DNA of 54,234 nt from Halobacteriovorax sp. (GCA_002716825.1 PBCC01000052.1:1-54234), one strand, 5' to 3'. Shown: positions 18,163 through 25,419, counted from the stretch's first letter. The notes: generated by a model not told the origin, from the sequence alone. Translations and numbers: made by a program.

Positions 18163-18799
18163 AGCCCACATACCAATAGACAGACAAGAAGATCGAAATA
18201 CTGCCGGCCAAAACGAAAACATGAAAGATGGCGTGATTAAACGGAATCTTTTTTATGAGATAAATAACAGCTCCTGCCGTGTAAGAAAGTCCTCCCATTA
18301 CTAACCAAAAAATTCCATCCGCTGAAAAAGACTGTATCAGCGGCTTAACGAAAAAGATGATGAGCCAGCCCATCGCCACGTACATCAAAGTCGAAATAAC
18401 TTTAAATCGTCCCGTGAAAAAGAGCTTCAACGTAATACCTACAGCAGCAAAGCTCCAGGATATTGCAAACAGCAGCCAGCCACCTTGGTCAATCATTGTG
18501 ATCAGAGCAAAGGGTGTGTATGAGCCAGCAATTAAAACGTAAATAGCACAGTGATCGACAACTTTTAAACGGTATCTCTTCTTGATATCAACTGTTCTGT
18601 GATAGTTGGCCGACGAAAAATATAAAAAAATCATGCTCAAGGAAAAGACACAGTAACTAAAGAGGTGAAGAAGCTTAGGATCGTTTAATCCCTTGAGCAG
18701 AAGCAGCACAAAGGCCACAGCGCTTAAGACTCCACCTAGAAGATGGGAGTAGATATTAATCTTCTCTTCAAGTACTGAGTACGTTGTATGCTTTGACAT
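18161..18799 (-). CDS. hemolysin III / PAQR-family membrane protein
   Basis: A 212-aa integral membrane protein of the HlyIII/YqfA (PAQR) family, with seven expected spans. The signature starts EKINIYSHLLGGVLSAVAF (the early H), then FLYFSSANYHR, KKRYRLKVVDHCAIYVLIAGSYTP, and a C-terminal NHAIFHVFVLAGS carrying the last two histidines. These Ser, Asp and His residues form a zinc site in eukaryotic members. Family function in bacteria is poorly known; haemolysis was reported for the Bacillus founder and membrane-energy effects for YqfA. The ATG start directly precedes the KINIYSH helix at the usual distance. Neighbours do not suggest a pathway. Confidence 0.93.
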   Translation of the reverse strand: MSKHTTYSVLEEKINIYSHLLGGVLSAVAFVLLLLKGLNDPKLLHLFSYCVFSLSMIFLYFSSANYHRTVDIKKRYRLKVVDHCAIYVLIAGSYTPFALITMIDQGGWLLFAISWSFAAVGITLKLFFTGRFKVISTLMYVAMGWLIIFFVKPLIQSFSADGIFWLVMGGLSYTAGAVIYLIKKIPFNHAIFHVFVLAGSISIFLSVYWYVG

Positions 18800-18861
18800 C
18801 TCTACCTAATGGTTACGGGTGTTTGTTCGAGTATAGCGCCTTTTAGATAGGAAATGACTTA

Positions 18862-18890
18862 TTTAAATTTATTTAGAGCTATGCTATACT
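18862..18890 (+). promoter_or_regulatory. candidate sigma-70 promoter for the small two-gene unit
   Basis: TATACT at 18885-18890 is a good -10 hexamer. Seventeen bases upstream is TTTAAA, a poor -35. The resulting transcript would have a leader of about 120 bases with two inverted repeats before the first gene. Prediction only. Confidence 0.4.
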
Positions 18891-18971
18891 GCTCACATCA
18901 TGAACAAGTAATCACCACTCGACATTTCAAGACCCCAACTCGATCCCACGGTGATTATTGTGAATATCTAT

Positions 18972-19013
18972 CTCTACATTCATTAATTCCTAATTAACTT
19001 CCAAAATGTAGAG
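18972..19013 (+). promoter_or_regulatory. leader hairpin that hides a ribosome binding site
   Basis: CTCTACATT (18972-18980) is complementary to AATGTAGAG (19005-19013), and TTAATT/AATTAA inside it can pair too. The 3' arm includes most of GAGG, the ribosome site of the gene starting at 19020. A second inverted repeat, TAATCACC (18909-18916) with GGTGATTA (18950-18957), lies upstream. The layout suggests translation is shut when the hairpin forms; the trigger is unknown. Confidence 0.5.
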
Positions 19014-19019
19014 GTTTCT

Positions 19020-19301
19020 ATGAGGTTATTCCCCACCATCTTGATGGTGCTGTTTAGCTATATTCATTTTGATACCGATCGTTTCAAAAATAAAAGCACG
19101 ACACAGACACCAGTTGAGACATTCCGAGAACTTGGAAAGAATAAAGAAAAACTAAGACGTCAGAAAAGAAAATATGACACTCTTAAGTATAAACGGAGAC
19201 AATCGTATCAATTAAAACGGCTTAAATTCTCCAGTTCAAAATCGAAGGATGTTAGATTTTCAAATCAACAAAAACTTCGACGAATGTATAGAAATGGATA
19301 A
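19020..19301 (+). CDS. small very basic protein with hydrophobic N-terminus
   Basis: A 93-aa protein starting MRLFPTILMVLFSYIHFDTD, a short hydrophobic segment that may be a signal peptide. The remaining 70 residues are packed with Lys and Arg (for example LRRQKRKYDTLKYKRRQ). The high charge suggests binding to nucleic acid, lipid A or another anionic polymer, but I recognise no family. Support for a real gene: GAGG five bases before the ATG, a structured leader, a promoter-like sequence upstream and close linkage (about 20 bases) to the membrane protein that follows. Without homologues the call stays moderate. Confidence 0.55.
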   Translation: MRLFPTILMVLFSYIHFDTDRFKNKSTTQTPVETFRELGKNKEKLRRQKRKYDTLKYKRRQSYQLKRLKFSSSKSKDVRFSNQQKLRRMYRNG

Positions 19302-19321
19302 TTCGGCAACAGGAGTGAGTG

Positions 19322-19843
19322 ATGAAAGTTAAAATTCCATTTATCTTGGCAATCCTTGGCATGGTCGGAGGAGTCTTTATCTCTATTTTATTTGGCATCA
19401 ATGAAGACATTTTCAAGGACAAGATCGCTAAGGATCTTCGCGCCAATGAAAAAATAATGAGCATCGTTGATGAAGCTGAAAGGGAGTCAAAGATTAAGGC
19501 CGAAGAGAGCAAGAATTGGCGCTATTATCAACGCTTTCATTTTCATGCCACTGGCATTAGCGCCATGACATTAGGATCACTCCTGCTGCTCGCGTTTTCT
19601 TTAGCACCTGCAGGCTTAAAGCTGGCTAGTTCATATATGATCTCAATCGGCGGTTTTCTCTATCCCTTCATATGGCTTTTCGCCGGCATCTATGGACCTA
19701 GTATAGGGAGATCGGAGGCTAAAGAGTCATTCGCTATCTTTGGTTATATGGGTGGCATTTTTCTATTGGGACTGGTACTTGCAAGCGTGATTGTGATCGT
19801 TTACCCGCTGGTGTTTGTTAGAGATGAACAGGCTCGGAGTTAG
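19322..19843 (+). CDS. four-span membrane protein of unknown function
   Basis: A 173-aa protein. The first span is IPFILAILGMVGGVFISILFG, followed by a charged, probably helical loop (KDKIAKDLRANEKIMSIVDE) and then three further spans starting at FHFHATGISAMTLGSLLLLAF. The FHFHATG motif at the start of the second span is noteworthy and could bind a metal or haem. I use the ATG at 19322, with AGGAG six bases upstream, rather than the GTG three bases before it. It follows the small basic protein gene and ends at a bidirectional terminator, so the two genes form a unit. No family recognised. Confidence 0.72.
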   Translation: MKVKIPFILAILGMVGGVFISILFGINEDIFKDKIAKDLRANEKIMSIVDEAERESKIKAEESKNWRYYQRFHFHATGISAMTLGSLLLLAFSLAPAGLKLASSYMISIGGFLYPFIWLFAGIYGPSIGRSEAKESFAIFGYMGGIFLLGLVLASVIVIVYPLVFVRDEQARS

Positions 19844-19852
19844 GAAAATGGC

Positions 19853-19881
19853 AAAAAAAAGCTCTGATTTCTCAGAGCTTT
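19853..19881. terminator. bidirectional terminator
   Basis: Stem GCTCTGA/TCAGAGC (19861-19867 with 19872-19878, loop TTTC) flanked by eight A on the left and three T on the right. It follows the 19322 gene on the plus strand and, with a strong U run, ends transcripts on the minus strand. The stem is identical to the one at 20029-20046. Confidence 0.8.
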
Positions 19882-19906
19882 CTAGCATTCAAATGGCGGG
19901 AGCGAT
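19861..19906 (-). repeat. repeat copy 2: tRNA-Asp 3' end plus terminator
   Basis: On the minus strand this reads ATCGCTCCCGCCATTTG (the last bases of tRNA-Asp with its CCA) and then the GCTCTGA/TCAGAGC terminator. It matches the copy at 20029-20075 almost base for base across about 46 positions. The tRNA-like end falls at 19894, 169 bases beyond the previous copy and 365 beyond the real tRNA. Confidence 0.85.
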
Positions 19907-20028
19907 GGTGCTCCCCTGCGGCAAAGTCCGATAGGGCTTTGAAGCAGTGGTGCCTTGGTGCTTGTGTAAGCGTAAGCGCACACAAAGCATCTAAGGAAAG
20001 GACCATCGTAAAAAAAGATAAAAAAAAA
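19907..20028 (-). ncRNA. structured spacer between tRNA-end repeats, candidate small RNA
   Basis: No credible protein gene. On the minus strand a long imperfect stem forms between 19980-19996 and 19953-19967 (about 15 pairs with small bulges, apex around GCGTAAGCGC). The segment is bounded by terminators on both sides and ends in a tRNA-like CCA sequence, as would suit a processed RNA released with the tRNA transcript. Only secondary structure and context support this. Confidence 0.35.
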
Positions 20029-20053
20029 GCTCTGATTTCTCAGAGCTTTTTTT
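20021..20053. terminator. bidirectional terminator between repeats
   Basis: Stem GCTCTGA/TCAGAGC (20029-20035 with 20040-20046), eight A before and seven T after, so it works on both strands. It is part of the first tRNA-end repeat. Confidence 0.88.
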
Positions 20054-20075
20054 GCATCCAAATGGCGGGAGCGAT
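20029..20075 (-). repeat. repeat copy 1: tRNA-Asp 3' end plus terminator
   Basis: On the minus strand this reads ATCGCTCCCGCCATTTG, the end of tRNA-Asp with CCA at 20063, then GGATGC and the terminator stem. The end of the real tRNA lies 196 bases upstream. Just before the shared end it reads CAAGTCCCCTA, a damaged version of the tRNA T-loop arm, so about 25 bases of tRNA sequence are recognisable. Confidence 0.85.
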
Positions 20076-20210
20076 TAGGGGACTTGGCCACTACGGTTTC
20101 GGCTCCTGCCTCAACCTGCGTGGCCTCCCCTCGAGCACCTGTCGCTCGCATCACGCTCGCTTTTCGCTGGCGCGCGGTGCTCTCGCTTCAAGTCCCATCT
20201 ACTCAGTCGA
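20076..20210 (-). ncRNA. structured GC-rich segment downstream of tRNA-Asp, candidate RNA
   Basis: More GC-rich than its surroundings and without a credible gene. Inverted pairs are GGGACTTG (20079-20086) with CAAGTCCC (20189-20196), GAGCACC (20133-20139) with GGTGCTC (20176-20182), and AGGGG...GGCCAC (20077-20091) with GTGGCC..CCCCT (20120-20131). The first and third use the same bases, so two alternative folds are possible. The plus strand near 20187 reads TTCAAGTCCCATC like a tRNA T-arm. It would be made as the trailer of the tRNA-Asp transcript if the first terminator is leaky. Confidence 0.35.
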
Positions 20211-20218
20211 TTAAAAAC

Positions 20219-20250
20219 AAAAAAGCCCGACCAAGGGCCGGGCTTTTTTT
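20219..20250. terminator. terminator after tRNA-Asp
   Basis: GCCCG (20225-20229) pairs with CGGGC (20239-20243), extended by flanking A and T runs. It lies eight bases beyond the CCA end of tRNA-Asp on the minus strand and has a T run on both sides. Confidence 0.88.
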
Positions 20251-20258
20251 GTTTCAAA

Positions 20259-20335
20259 TGGCGGGAGCGATGGGACTTGAACCCACGACCTTCGCCGTGA
20301 CAGGGCGACATTGTAACCAACTCAACTACGCCCCC
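20259..20335 (-). tRNA. tRNA-Asp (GTC)
   Basis: A 77-base cloverleaf with encoded CCA. The acceptor stem GGGGGCG pairs with CGCTCCC (one G-T), the D-arm is GTTG..CAAT, and the anticodon stem-loop is TCGCC-CTGTCAC-GGCGA with anticodon GTC (aspartate). The T-arm is GTGGG-TTCAAGT-CCCAT and the discriminator is G. It is a single tRNA gene; its 3' end recurs twice downstream. Confidence 0.96.
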
Positions 20336-20421
20336 GCATCAATTGAATGGATGAAAATATAAAGGAGAGGGGCATTTGCGTCAAGCTTAAAATGGGCTTT
20401 TTTATGAGAATTTGAGCCTCA

Positions 20422-21051
20422 TTACGGCCTCTTACGCAGCAGTCCCAGAGTTAGACGCACTAGCTCATCCTCTAGGGCGGGATCCGTAATTTGGTATTTA
20501 GAGTGAAATAGGACCGACACCGTGGCGGAGCGAACCGATTGAATCACGATGAAAAGCTTCATGTCCAAGTTTGAAGCATCGACCTCGTCCTTATAAGGCT
20601 CAAAGAACTGCTTAAATTTGGCGATCATCTTCTCATCCATCTTTTGCAGCAGCTTAATTCGCTCGGGCCTAAACAACGTCGTGACAAAAATTTTAGCCAG
20701 ACGCGAATTCTTGCGATTGCTCTCGATGATGGCGTGGATGATCGTGCGGGCCGTGTCCTCAAGTGAGTGATTCTTGTCTCTAGCGCGAACCAGTGTTTGT
20801 TCAATCATGCTGAGATGGCCGTCAGTAAACTGCTCGAGCAAGCGCTCCAAAATGGCATCTTTGTTGGGAAAGTACTGGTAGAGCGAGCCGATGCTGACGC
20901 CAGCCAATTGGGCGATACCATTGGTCGTAACGCTTTCAACATTCTTGTCTAAAAGCTGAGTAGTGGCTTTTAGGATGGCGTCGACAGTGAACTTGGCGCG
21001 CTCTTGAAGCGGCTTTTTTCGGGCACTTACGCCGCTTATTTTCTTTGCCAT
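20422..21051 (-). CDS. TetR-family transcriptional regulator
   Basis: A 209-aa repressor-type protein. The N-terminal helix-turn-helix reads VDAILKATTQLLDKN, then GIAQLAGVSIGSLYQYFPNKDAILERLL, the standard TetR DNA-binding pattern. The C-terminal 130 residues are helical and would bind the ligand and the second subunit. I use the ATG at 21051 (MAKKISGVSARKKPLQ) with AAGG upstream; a longer frame to 21087 has no ribosome site. It is divergent from the cytochrome P450 gene with a 102-base gap that holds a palindrome, so it probably controls the P450 and itself. Ligand unknown. Confidence 0.92.
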   Translation of the reverse strand: MAKKISGVSARKKPLQERAKFTVDAILKATTQLLDKNVESVTTNGIAQLAGVSIGSLYQYFPNKDAILERLLEQFTDGHLSMIEQTLVRARDKNHSLEDTARTIIHAIIESNRKNSRLAKIFVTTLFRPERIKLLQKMDEKMIAKFKQFFEPYKDEVDASNLDMKLFIVIQSVRSATVSVLFHSKYQITDPALEDELVRLTLGLLRKRP

Positions 21052-21080
21052 GGGACCTTCCTGAATGCGAGCTGCAAAAG

Positions 21081-21094
21081 TGAGCAATTACTCA
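21081..21094. promoter_or_regulatory. candidate TetR operator
   Basis: TGAGCAATTACTCA is a 14-base palindrome with one mismatched pair (TGAGCAA against TGAGTAA). It lies centrally in the 102-base gap between the divergent tetR-like and P450 genes, just upstream of TTGACC at 21100, which could serve as a -35 box for the P450. Predicted only. Confidence 0.45.
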
Positions 21095-21153
21095 TAAAAT
21101 TGACCTAAGAAAGTATCGACGTCAAGTTGATCGCTGACAAGACGGAGGAATCC

Positions 21154-22464
21154 ATGGACCAAATTACTGAGAGTTTTAAAATACCTCCGGCTTTTAATAA
21201 CTCACCAGGACCTAGAGGACTTGAACTTCTTCGCATCGGCATGAAGTTTCAAAACGATGCACTCAATGCTCAGACGGGTTTGCATACAAAGTTTGGCGAT
21301 TTTGTCGTTTGTCCGTGGCCAAACCGCTTTAGTGTTTTCACGTTTTCTCCCAGCGCGATTAGACACGTGCTTAAGGATAATCAAAATAATTATATTAAAG
21401 GGCGCGAGTACAATGAGATGCGCCCAATCCTAGGTGAGGGGCTACTGACCTCTGAAGGTGAATTGTGGCGGCGCCAGCGCCGAACCATGGCGAAAGAATT
21501 TCATCAACCACGTCTCGATATTTATAAAGATACAATCGTTGAAGAAGCGCAAGCTCTTGTGCGGGACTGGCAAGATAAGTCGACTCTCGATGTAACAGGT
21601 GGCCTAACCGATTTCACATTCAAAGTCGCCGGGCGAATCTTTTTTGGCAACAACTTGGCTGAAGATTCTGAGGGAACAAAGACAGCGTTAGATATTGAAA
21701 CTCATCGCGCCAATGAACGCATGAGAAGGGCAGTTAACTTTCCTCGCTCTTTTCCAACTCCCGAAAATATTAAAGGCCAGCGGGCCGTCAAACATTTGCA
21801 AAGTGTTGTTGATCACGTGCTGGCCAAAGGCATAGCTGAAGATAATATCTTGGCCAGACTTTCAAGCTATAGAGATAGCGAAGGTGAGGCGATGAAGCCA
21901 TCGCTTATTCGCGATGAAGTCATGACTCTACTTTTGGCCGGACACGAAACAACTAGCACCGGCCTTATGTGGACACTTTATCTCTTAGCAAAAAATCCTA
22001 AGTGGCAATCGGAGATTATTGCAGATGAATCAGGCCAAGTGGCGCGAGCTTGTTTTCTAGAAGCACTTCGAATTTTTCCACCGATTCCGGTGATAGCAAG
22101 ACTAACTAAAGAGCCCGACACACTAGATGGTCATCATATTCCAGCCAATACTTCTATTGTTTTAAGTCAGTGGGTAACTCATCGGGATGAGCGTTTTTGG
22201 CCAAAGCCTCTAGAGTTTAGACCCGAGCGTTTTTTAGACTGCCAACTTAAGTACAATCAAGACGGCACCTTCTTTCCCTTCGCCCTTGGTGCCAGAGCTT
22301 GCATTGGTGAAGCAATGGCCATGCTTGAGGCGGAAATTGCCTTGGTTACACTACTTAAAGAGTACAGTTTTAGTTTAGCTGGGGGCTTTGAACCAAAGCC
22401 AAATCATCACGTCACTTTGCGTAGTGGAAATGGAATGTTGCTAGACATTAAAAAGCGTCTTTAA
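21154..22464 (+). CDS. cytochrome P450
   Basis: A 436-aa haem-thiolate monooxygenase, using O2 and electrons from a redox partner to hydroxylate or epoxidise an organic substrate. The I-helix oxygen motif is LLLAGHETTST, the K-helix ExxR is EALR, the PERF-type segment is FRPERFLD, and the haem-binding loop is FALGARACIGE with the Cys ligand. No membrane anchor, so soluble, as usual in bacteria. The start ATG at 21154 has GGAGG five bases upstream; a TTG-started extension to 21127 is less likely. No ferredoxin or reductase gene is next to it. Divergent from a TetR regulator and followed by a short-chain dehydrogenase, suggesting a small oxidation pathway for a lipid or xenobiotic. Confidence 0.95.
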   Translation: MDQITESFKIPPAFNNSPGPRGLELLRIGMKFQNDALNAQTGLHTKFGDFVVCPWPNRFSVFTFSPSAIRHVLKDNQNNYIKGREYNEMRPILGEGLLTSEGELWRRQRRTMAKEFHQPRLDIYKDTIVEEAQALVRDWQDKSTLDVTGGLTDFTFKVAGRIFFGNNLAEDSEGTKTALDIETHRANERMRRAVNFPRSFPTPENIKGQRAVKHLQSVVDHVLAKGIAEDNILARLSSYRDSEGEAMKPSLIRDEVMTLLLAGHETTSTGLMWTLYLLAKNPKWQSEIIADESGQVARACFLEALRIFPPIPVIARLTKEPDTLDGHHIPANTSIVLSQWVTHRDERFWPKPLEFRPERFLDCQLKYNQDGTFFPFALGARACIGEAMAMLEAEIALVTLLKEYSFSLAGGFEPKPNHHVTLRSGNGMLLDIKKRL

Positions 22465-22466
22465 CT

Positions 22467-22495
22467 TTGTGCCAGGCCCTCTTCTAAGCTAAAAT
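22467..22495 (+). promoter_or_regulatory. sigma-70 promoter for the short-chain dehydrogenase
   Basis: TTGTGC (22467-22472), a 17-base spacer and TAAAAT (22490-22495). The start of transcription would fall near 22502, only about ten bases before the ATG, just including the ribosome site AGGGAG. The -35 overlaps the end of the P450 gene's trailer. Confidence 0.5.
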
Positions 22496-22511
22496 ACGCG
22501 AGGGAGATTTT

Positions 22512-23264
22512 ATGGCCAAAAAGATTTTTATTACAGGTGGTACGACTGGAATTGGTTGGGAGCTGGCCAAAGCCTACGCTCGCTGTGGTTATGACGTCGG
22601 TGTTTGCGGACGTGATATCTCAAAGCTACCTATGGGATATGAAATCGATTTTCCAAGCGTTAAAGCTTACAGCGTTGATGTGACAGATGCCCCGGCCTTG
22701 ATTGCCGCTGTCGATGAATTTGCACCCGCTGGTTTAGATATCATAATCGCCAATGCGGGTATTGGTGTCGGTAGCAAAAAGCGTGATCCTAATTTTGAAG
22801 CCCAACGAAAAGTTTTCGCTATTAATGTTGGCGGAGTTATTAATGCTTTCGAAGCGGCCTATCATAAAATGTTCGAAAAAAAGAGCGGGCACTTGGTGGC
22901 GATTGCCTCTGTCGCAGGATTTGTAGGGCTTCCCGGCAACGGCGCTTATAGCGGCAGTAAGTCTGCGGTTATTAAAATGTGTGAATCGATGCAACTTGAT
23001 CTTAAGGGCACAGGACTTGATGTGACCTGTGTTTGCCCTGGCTTCATTGATACGCCACTAACTCAAAAAAATGATCATCCGATGCCATTTTTAATGCCGG
23101 CCGAAAAAGGTGCCATGCTCATTAAAAATGCAATCGATGCTAAAACGAAGTTATTTATTTTCCCATGGCCGATGAGAATCATTATGACAGTGATGGATAA
23201 AATGCCACGCTGTCTCTATCGCTTTATCATGGGCTTTCAATTTGCCAATTATAGTAAGGAGTAA
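22512..23264 (+). CDS. short-chain dehydrogenase/reductase
   Basis: A 250-aa classical SDR that oxidises or reduces an alcohol/carbonyl with NAD(P). The cofactor motif is ITGGTTGIGWELAKAY (TGxxxGIG type), the NNAG-type strand is IIANAGIG, and the catalytic set is IASVAGF (Ser), YSGSK (Tyr and Lys) with NVGG for the Asn. VCPGFIDTPLT follows. The C-terminal part (IFPWPMRIIMTVMDKMPRCLYRFIMG) is hydrophobic and may touch the membrane. AGGGAG precedes the ATG. Possibly works with the P450 upstream and is followed two bases later by a small lipoprotein gene. Substrate unknown. Confidence 0.92.
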   Translation: MAKKIFITGGTTGIGWELAKAYARCGYDVGVCGRDISKLPMGYEIDFPSVKAYSVDVTDAPALIAAVDEFAPAGLDIIIANAGIGVGSKKRDPNFEAQRKVFAINVGGVINAFEAAYHKMFEKKSGHLVAIASVAGFVGLPGNGAYSGSKSAVIKMCESMQLDLKGTGLDVTCVCPGFIDTPLTQKNDHPMPFLMPAEKGAMLIKNAIDAKTKLFIFPWPMRIIMTVMDKMPRCLYRFIMGFQFANYSKE

Positions 23265-23266
23265 TT

Positions 23267-23515
23267 ATGAAAAAACTATTTTTTATCTTGCTCGTTATGA
23301 GCGCTATTGGCTGTCAAAAAGAAGAAAAAAGCGTCACAAACATCTCTGTCAGTTCAACTGCTTCTAGTGAAGTAGATTTTTTGAACAAAGATAAAGATGA
23401 AGCTTGTGATACGCCGGAGTTAACAGAAAATAAAATTGTTGAGCAGGCGATGAAACCAGCAAAAGTTAATGCTGGCGGAGCACTTCAAGGTGCCACTGAC
23501 TGCGAAGTCGAATAA
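23267..23515 (+). CDS. small lipoprotein
   Basis: An 82-aa protein with the lipoprotein signal MKKLFFILLVMSAIGC, lipobox AIGC with Cys16, then QKEE. The mature part is acidic with three more cysteines (EACDT and TDCEVE among them) and no recognisable domain. AAGGAG precedes the ATG and it starts two bases after the dehydrogenase stop, so it is in the same operon. Its stop is two bases from the stop of the convergent PLD-like gene. Function unknown. Confidence 0.8.
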   Translation: MKKLFFILLVMSAIGCQKEEKSVTNISVSSTASSEVDFLNKDKDEACDTPELTENKIVEQAMKPAKVNAGGALQGATDCEVE

Positions 23516-23517
23516 AT

Positions 23518-25419
23518 CTAGTCAAAAGCGCGAAGTAGCAGGGCGAAGACATCATTTAAAAAAGATGAAACTTTTTTGCTAAGACGTTTGTCGCCCAGCT
23601 TGGCTTCATAGTTTTCAATATCAAGTTCATAAGTAAGATCAGCGTTATTCCAATCACTCATAAAGTTATCGGCCATTTCTGAACTCATAGAGCTAGAGAA
23701 CTGTAGTCCAAAAGAAATAGGCGAGCGTCTTTCAAAACTTCCGGTAAATGGAGCTGAACCCATGAAGACATCTTGGTCATCGCGAATAATCATATTCCTG
23801 TGATTAAGAGCGTGAAACTTAGCGATCTGGTTTTGATCGTTAGTTTCTTCCCAGTTCAAACTCTTTCTGCCCTTAACTTGAATATGATAGTCCTTAAGCT
23901 CTCTGATAAAGATAGCGTTTGGCAGACCATTCATCTCAAGGTGGAAGTTGGTATCTAGTAAGACTAAAACCTGAAGCTCTGGATTTTTAATTTTAAGCTT
24001 GATCAATGTATCGACAATGGCCTTGTCATAAAGCATGAACTGATCGAGCAGAACCTTCTCTTTAGTTTCGAGAAGAAATTTAACCGCCATCGCGCGATCA
24101 TCTCTAACTTCTAATCTGGCCGAATCGACACTCAGTTTCACGAACTCTTGCCCGTGCTCTGGGTAATGTGTGCGAGACGGAAAATAGGTCGACAGGTCCG
24201 TATACGAAGGCATTAATTGTTTTAAGTTTTCGTGTAAGAGCTGTGGAAGTAGTCCGGCTGCAGGTCCTTGTAGCATGGCACTTTGTTCAAAAGAATAGGC
24301 GTGAGGGTGATCAATAAAACGCCTAGAGGTAATAAAGGCATGAGGGATCGTACTGGCACTGTCAGTGATCGCCATTAGCCCAAGGCCATGCTGAGCGCCA
24401 AATCTTGAATCTGGAGTAGGAATAAAACTTTGCCATGACAGAGCCGAGTCTCTCGTGGCGATATCGGGAATCGCCATGACAGCAAAACGCGAGCGATGCT
24501 CAGAGGCGAGAGTGAGAAGCTTCGGTGATACTTTGCCGAGACCAATTAAAACCATACGCCACTCTGGAGCGGCTTCTAGCTTTTTCTTTAAGCTATTAAC
24601 GATAAGATCTTCTGATACACCCATGGTCTCAGGAGTCACTAAAATGAGGTTTTCTTTCGAGTTGGCGATCATCTCAAACAAAGGCTTAACGAGACTGTCT
24701 TCTCCTAAAGCCTTGAGCACCTCTTGGCGTTTGGGATCGCTGTGCTCAAGCCCCGCACTTTCTTTTAAGGCACTGGCACGAGCGAGACTTCGATCGTTTT
24801 TGAAAAAGACCGAGACAATATTTCCAGAAATACTTCCAACCGGTTCGGCCAAGAGCGCACTTTTAATTCCAAGTTCACTACTTAATCGATCAGACAGAAT
24901 TGGTGTTTGCTCGATAGCTTCAATTACGGCACCAGTCGATCCAATATCGCTAATAATACTGGCTTTTCTTTGAATCAGTTCAAGCATGAATTTAGTTGAT
25001 GTTTCATCCCAGACTTCAAGCCCCGACCATTTCGACAATAGTGAGCTGGCACGCTCTTTTGCTTCATCCGAGCGTTTGGGATCATCGAGAATTTGCTTCA
25101 CTAGCAAGAAGCGATTGAGCATGAGGAAGCTCAGTGCTTGTTCAAGTCTTTCTTCATCTTTATCAACAAAAAGATGAAAGGCGATACTATCAACAAAAGG
25201 TGAAGGAATAATGTCATCAACACGCTTGAGATAGTCACTGCGAATGTCGCTTACTTTTTTCAGCACTTTTTGCTTTAAGTCTCTAGCCTTATGCGAGGCG
25301 AATGTCTTAGATTGGGCCCTGTAAACACGGTACAAATGGACTCGCTCTTGAACATCAAACTGAGCAGCGAGAACATTGCTGGTTATAGAGATAGATAGTA
25401 GTGCGATTAAAAATTTCAT
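23518..25419 (-). CDS. exported phospholipase D-like protein with altered HKD motif
   Basis: A 633-aa protein with signal peptide MKFLIALLSISITSNVLAA. The C-terminal quarter resembles a PLD phosphodiesterase domain: KVLLDQFMLYDKAIVDTLIKL, LQVLVLLDTN, then HRNMIIRDDQDVFMGSAPFTG, which matches the HxKxxxxD...GSxN motif with Asn542 in place of the catalytic Lys (His540, Asp547). A first, weaker repeat may lie around LILVTPETM and HAFITSRRFID. Intact PLD enzymes cleave phosphodiesters of lipids or DNA; with this change it may be inactive, or act as a binding or synthase-like protein. The ATG overlaps the stop of the upstream gene (ATGA), so the two are translationally coupled and probably work together outside the cytoplasm. 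Confidence 0.72.
   Translation of the reverse strand: MKFLIALLSISITSNVLAAQFDVQERVHLYRVYRAQSKTFASHKARDLKQKVLKKVSDIRSDYLKRVDDIIPSPFVDSIAFHLFVDKDEERLEQALSFLMLNRFLLVKQILDDPKRSDEAKERASSLLSKWSGLEVWDETSTKFMLELIQRKASIISDIGSTGAVIEAIEQTPILSDRLSSELGIKSALLAEPVGSISGNIVSVFFKNDRSLARASALKESAGLEHSDPKRQEVLKALGEDSLVKPLFEMIANSKENLILVTPETMGVSEDLIVNSLKKKLEAAPEWRMVLIGLGKVSPKLLTLASEHRSRFAVMAIPDIATRDSALSWQSFIPTPDSRFGAQHGLGLMAITDSASTIPHAFITSRRFIDHPHAYSFEQSAMLQGPAAGLLPQLLHENLKQLMPSYTDLSTYFPSRTHYPEHGQEFVKLSVDSARLEVRDDRAMAVKFLLETKEKVLLDQFMLYDKAIVDTLIKLKIKNPELQVLVLLDTNFHLEMNGLPNAIFIRELKDYHIQVKGRKSLNWEETNDQNQIAKFHALNHRNMIIRDDQDVFMGSAPFTGSFERRSPISFGLQFSSSMSSEMADNFMSDWNNADLTYELDIENYEAKLGDKRLSKKVSSFLNDVFALLLRAFD

Noticed and set aside
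19861-20335. CRISPR array
   Set aside because: Only two repeat copies, both containing a terminator and tRNA end, with spacers of unequal length and no cas genes.
20259-20335. Integrated mobile element at the tRNA-Asp 3' end
   Set aside because: The repeats lie only 170-200 bases apart and no integrase or phage gene is seen in the window, so there is no element to delimit.
19882-20362. Several 70-92 aa frames over the tRNA-Asp region on both strands
   Set aside because: They cross the tRNA, terminators and repeats, have no ribosome sites, and consist of sequence better explained by RNA structure.
24455-24973. 172-aa plus-strand frame inside the PLD-like gene
   Set aside because: Antisense shadow without ribosome site; the minus-strand product has a signal peptide and a coupled partner.
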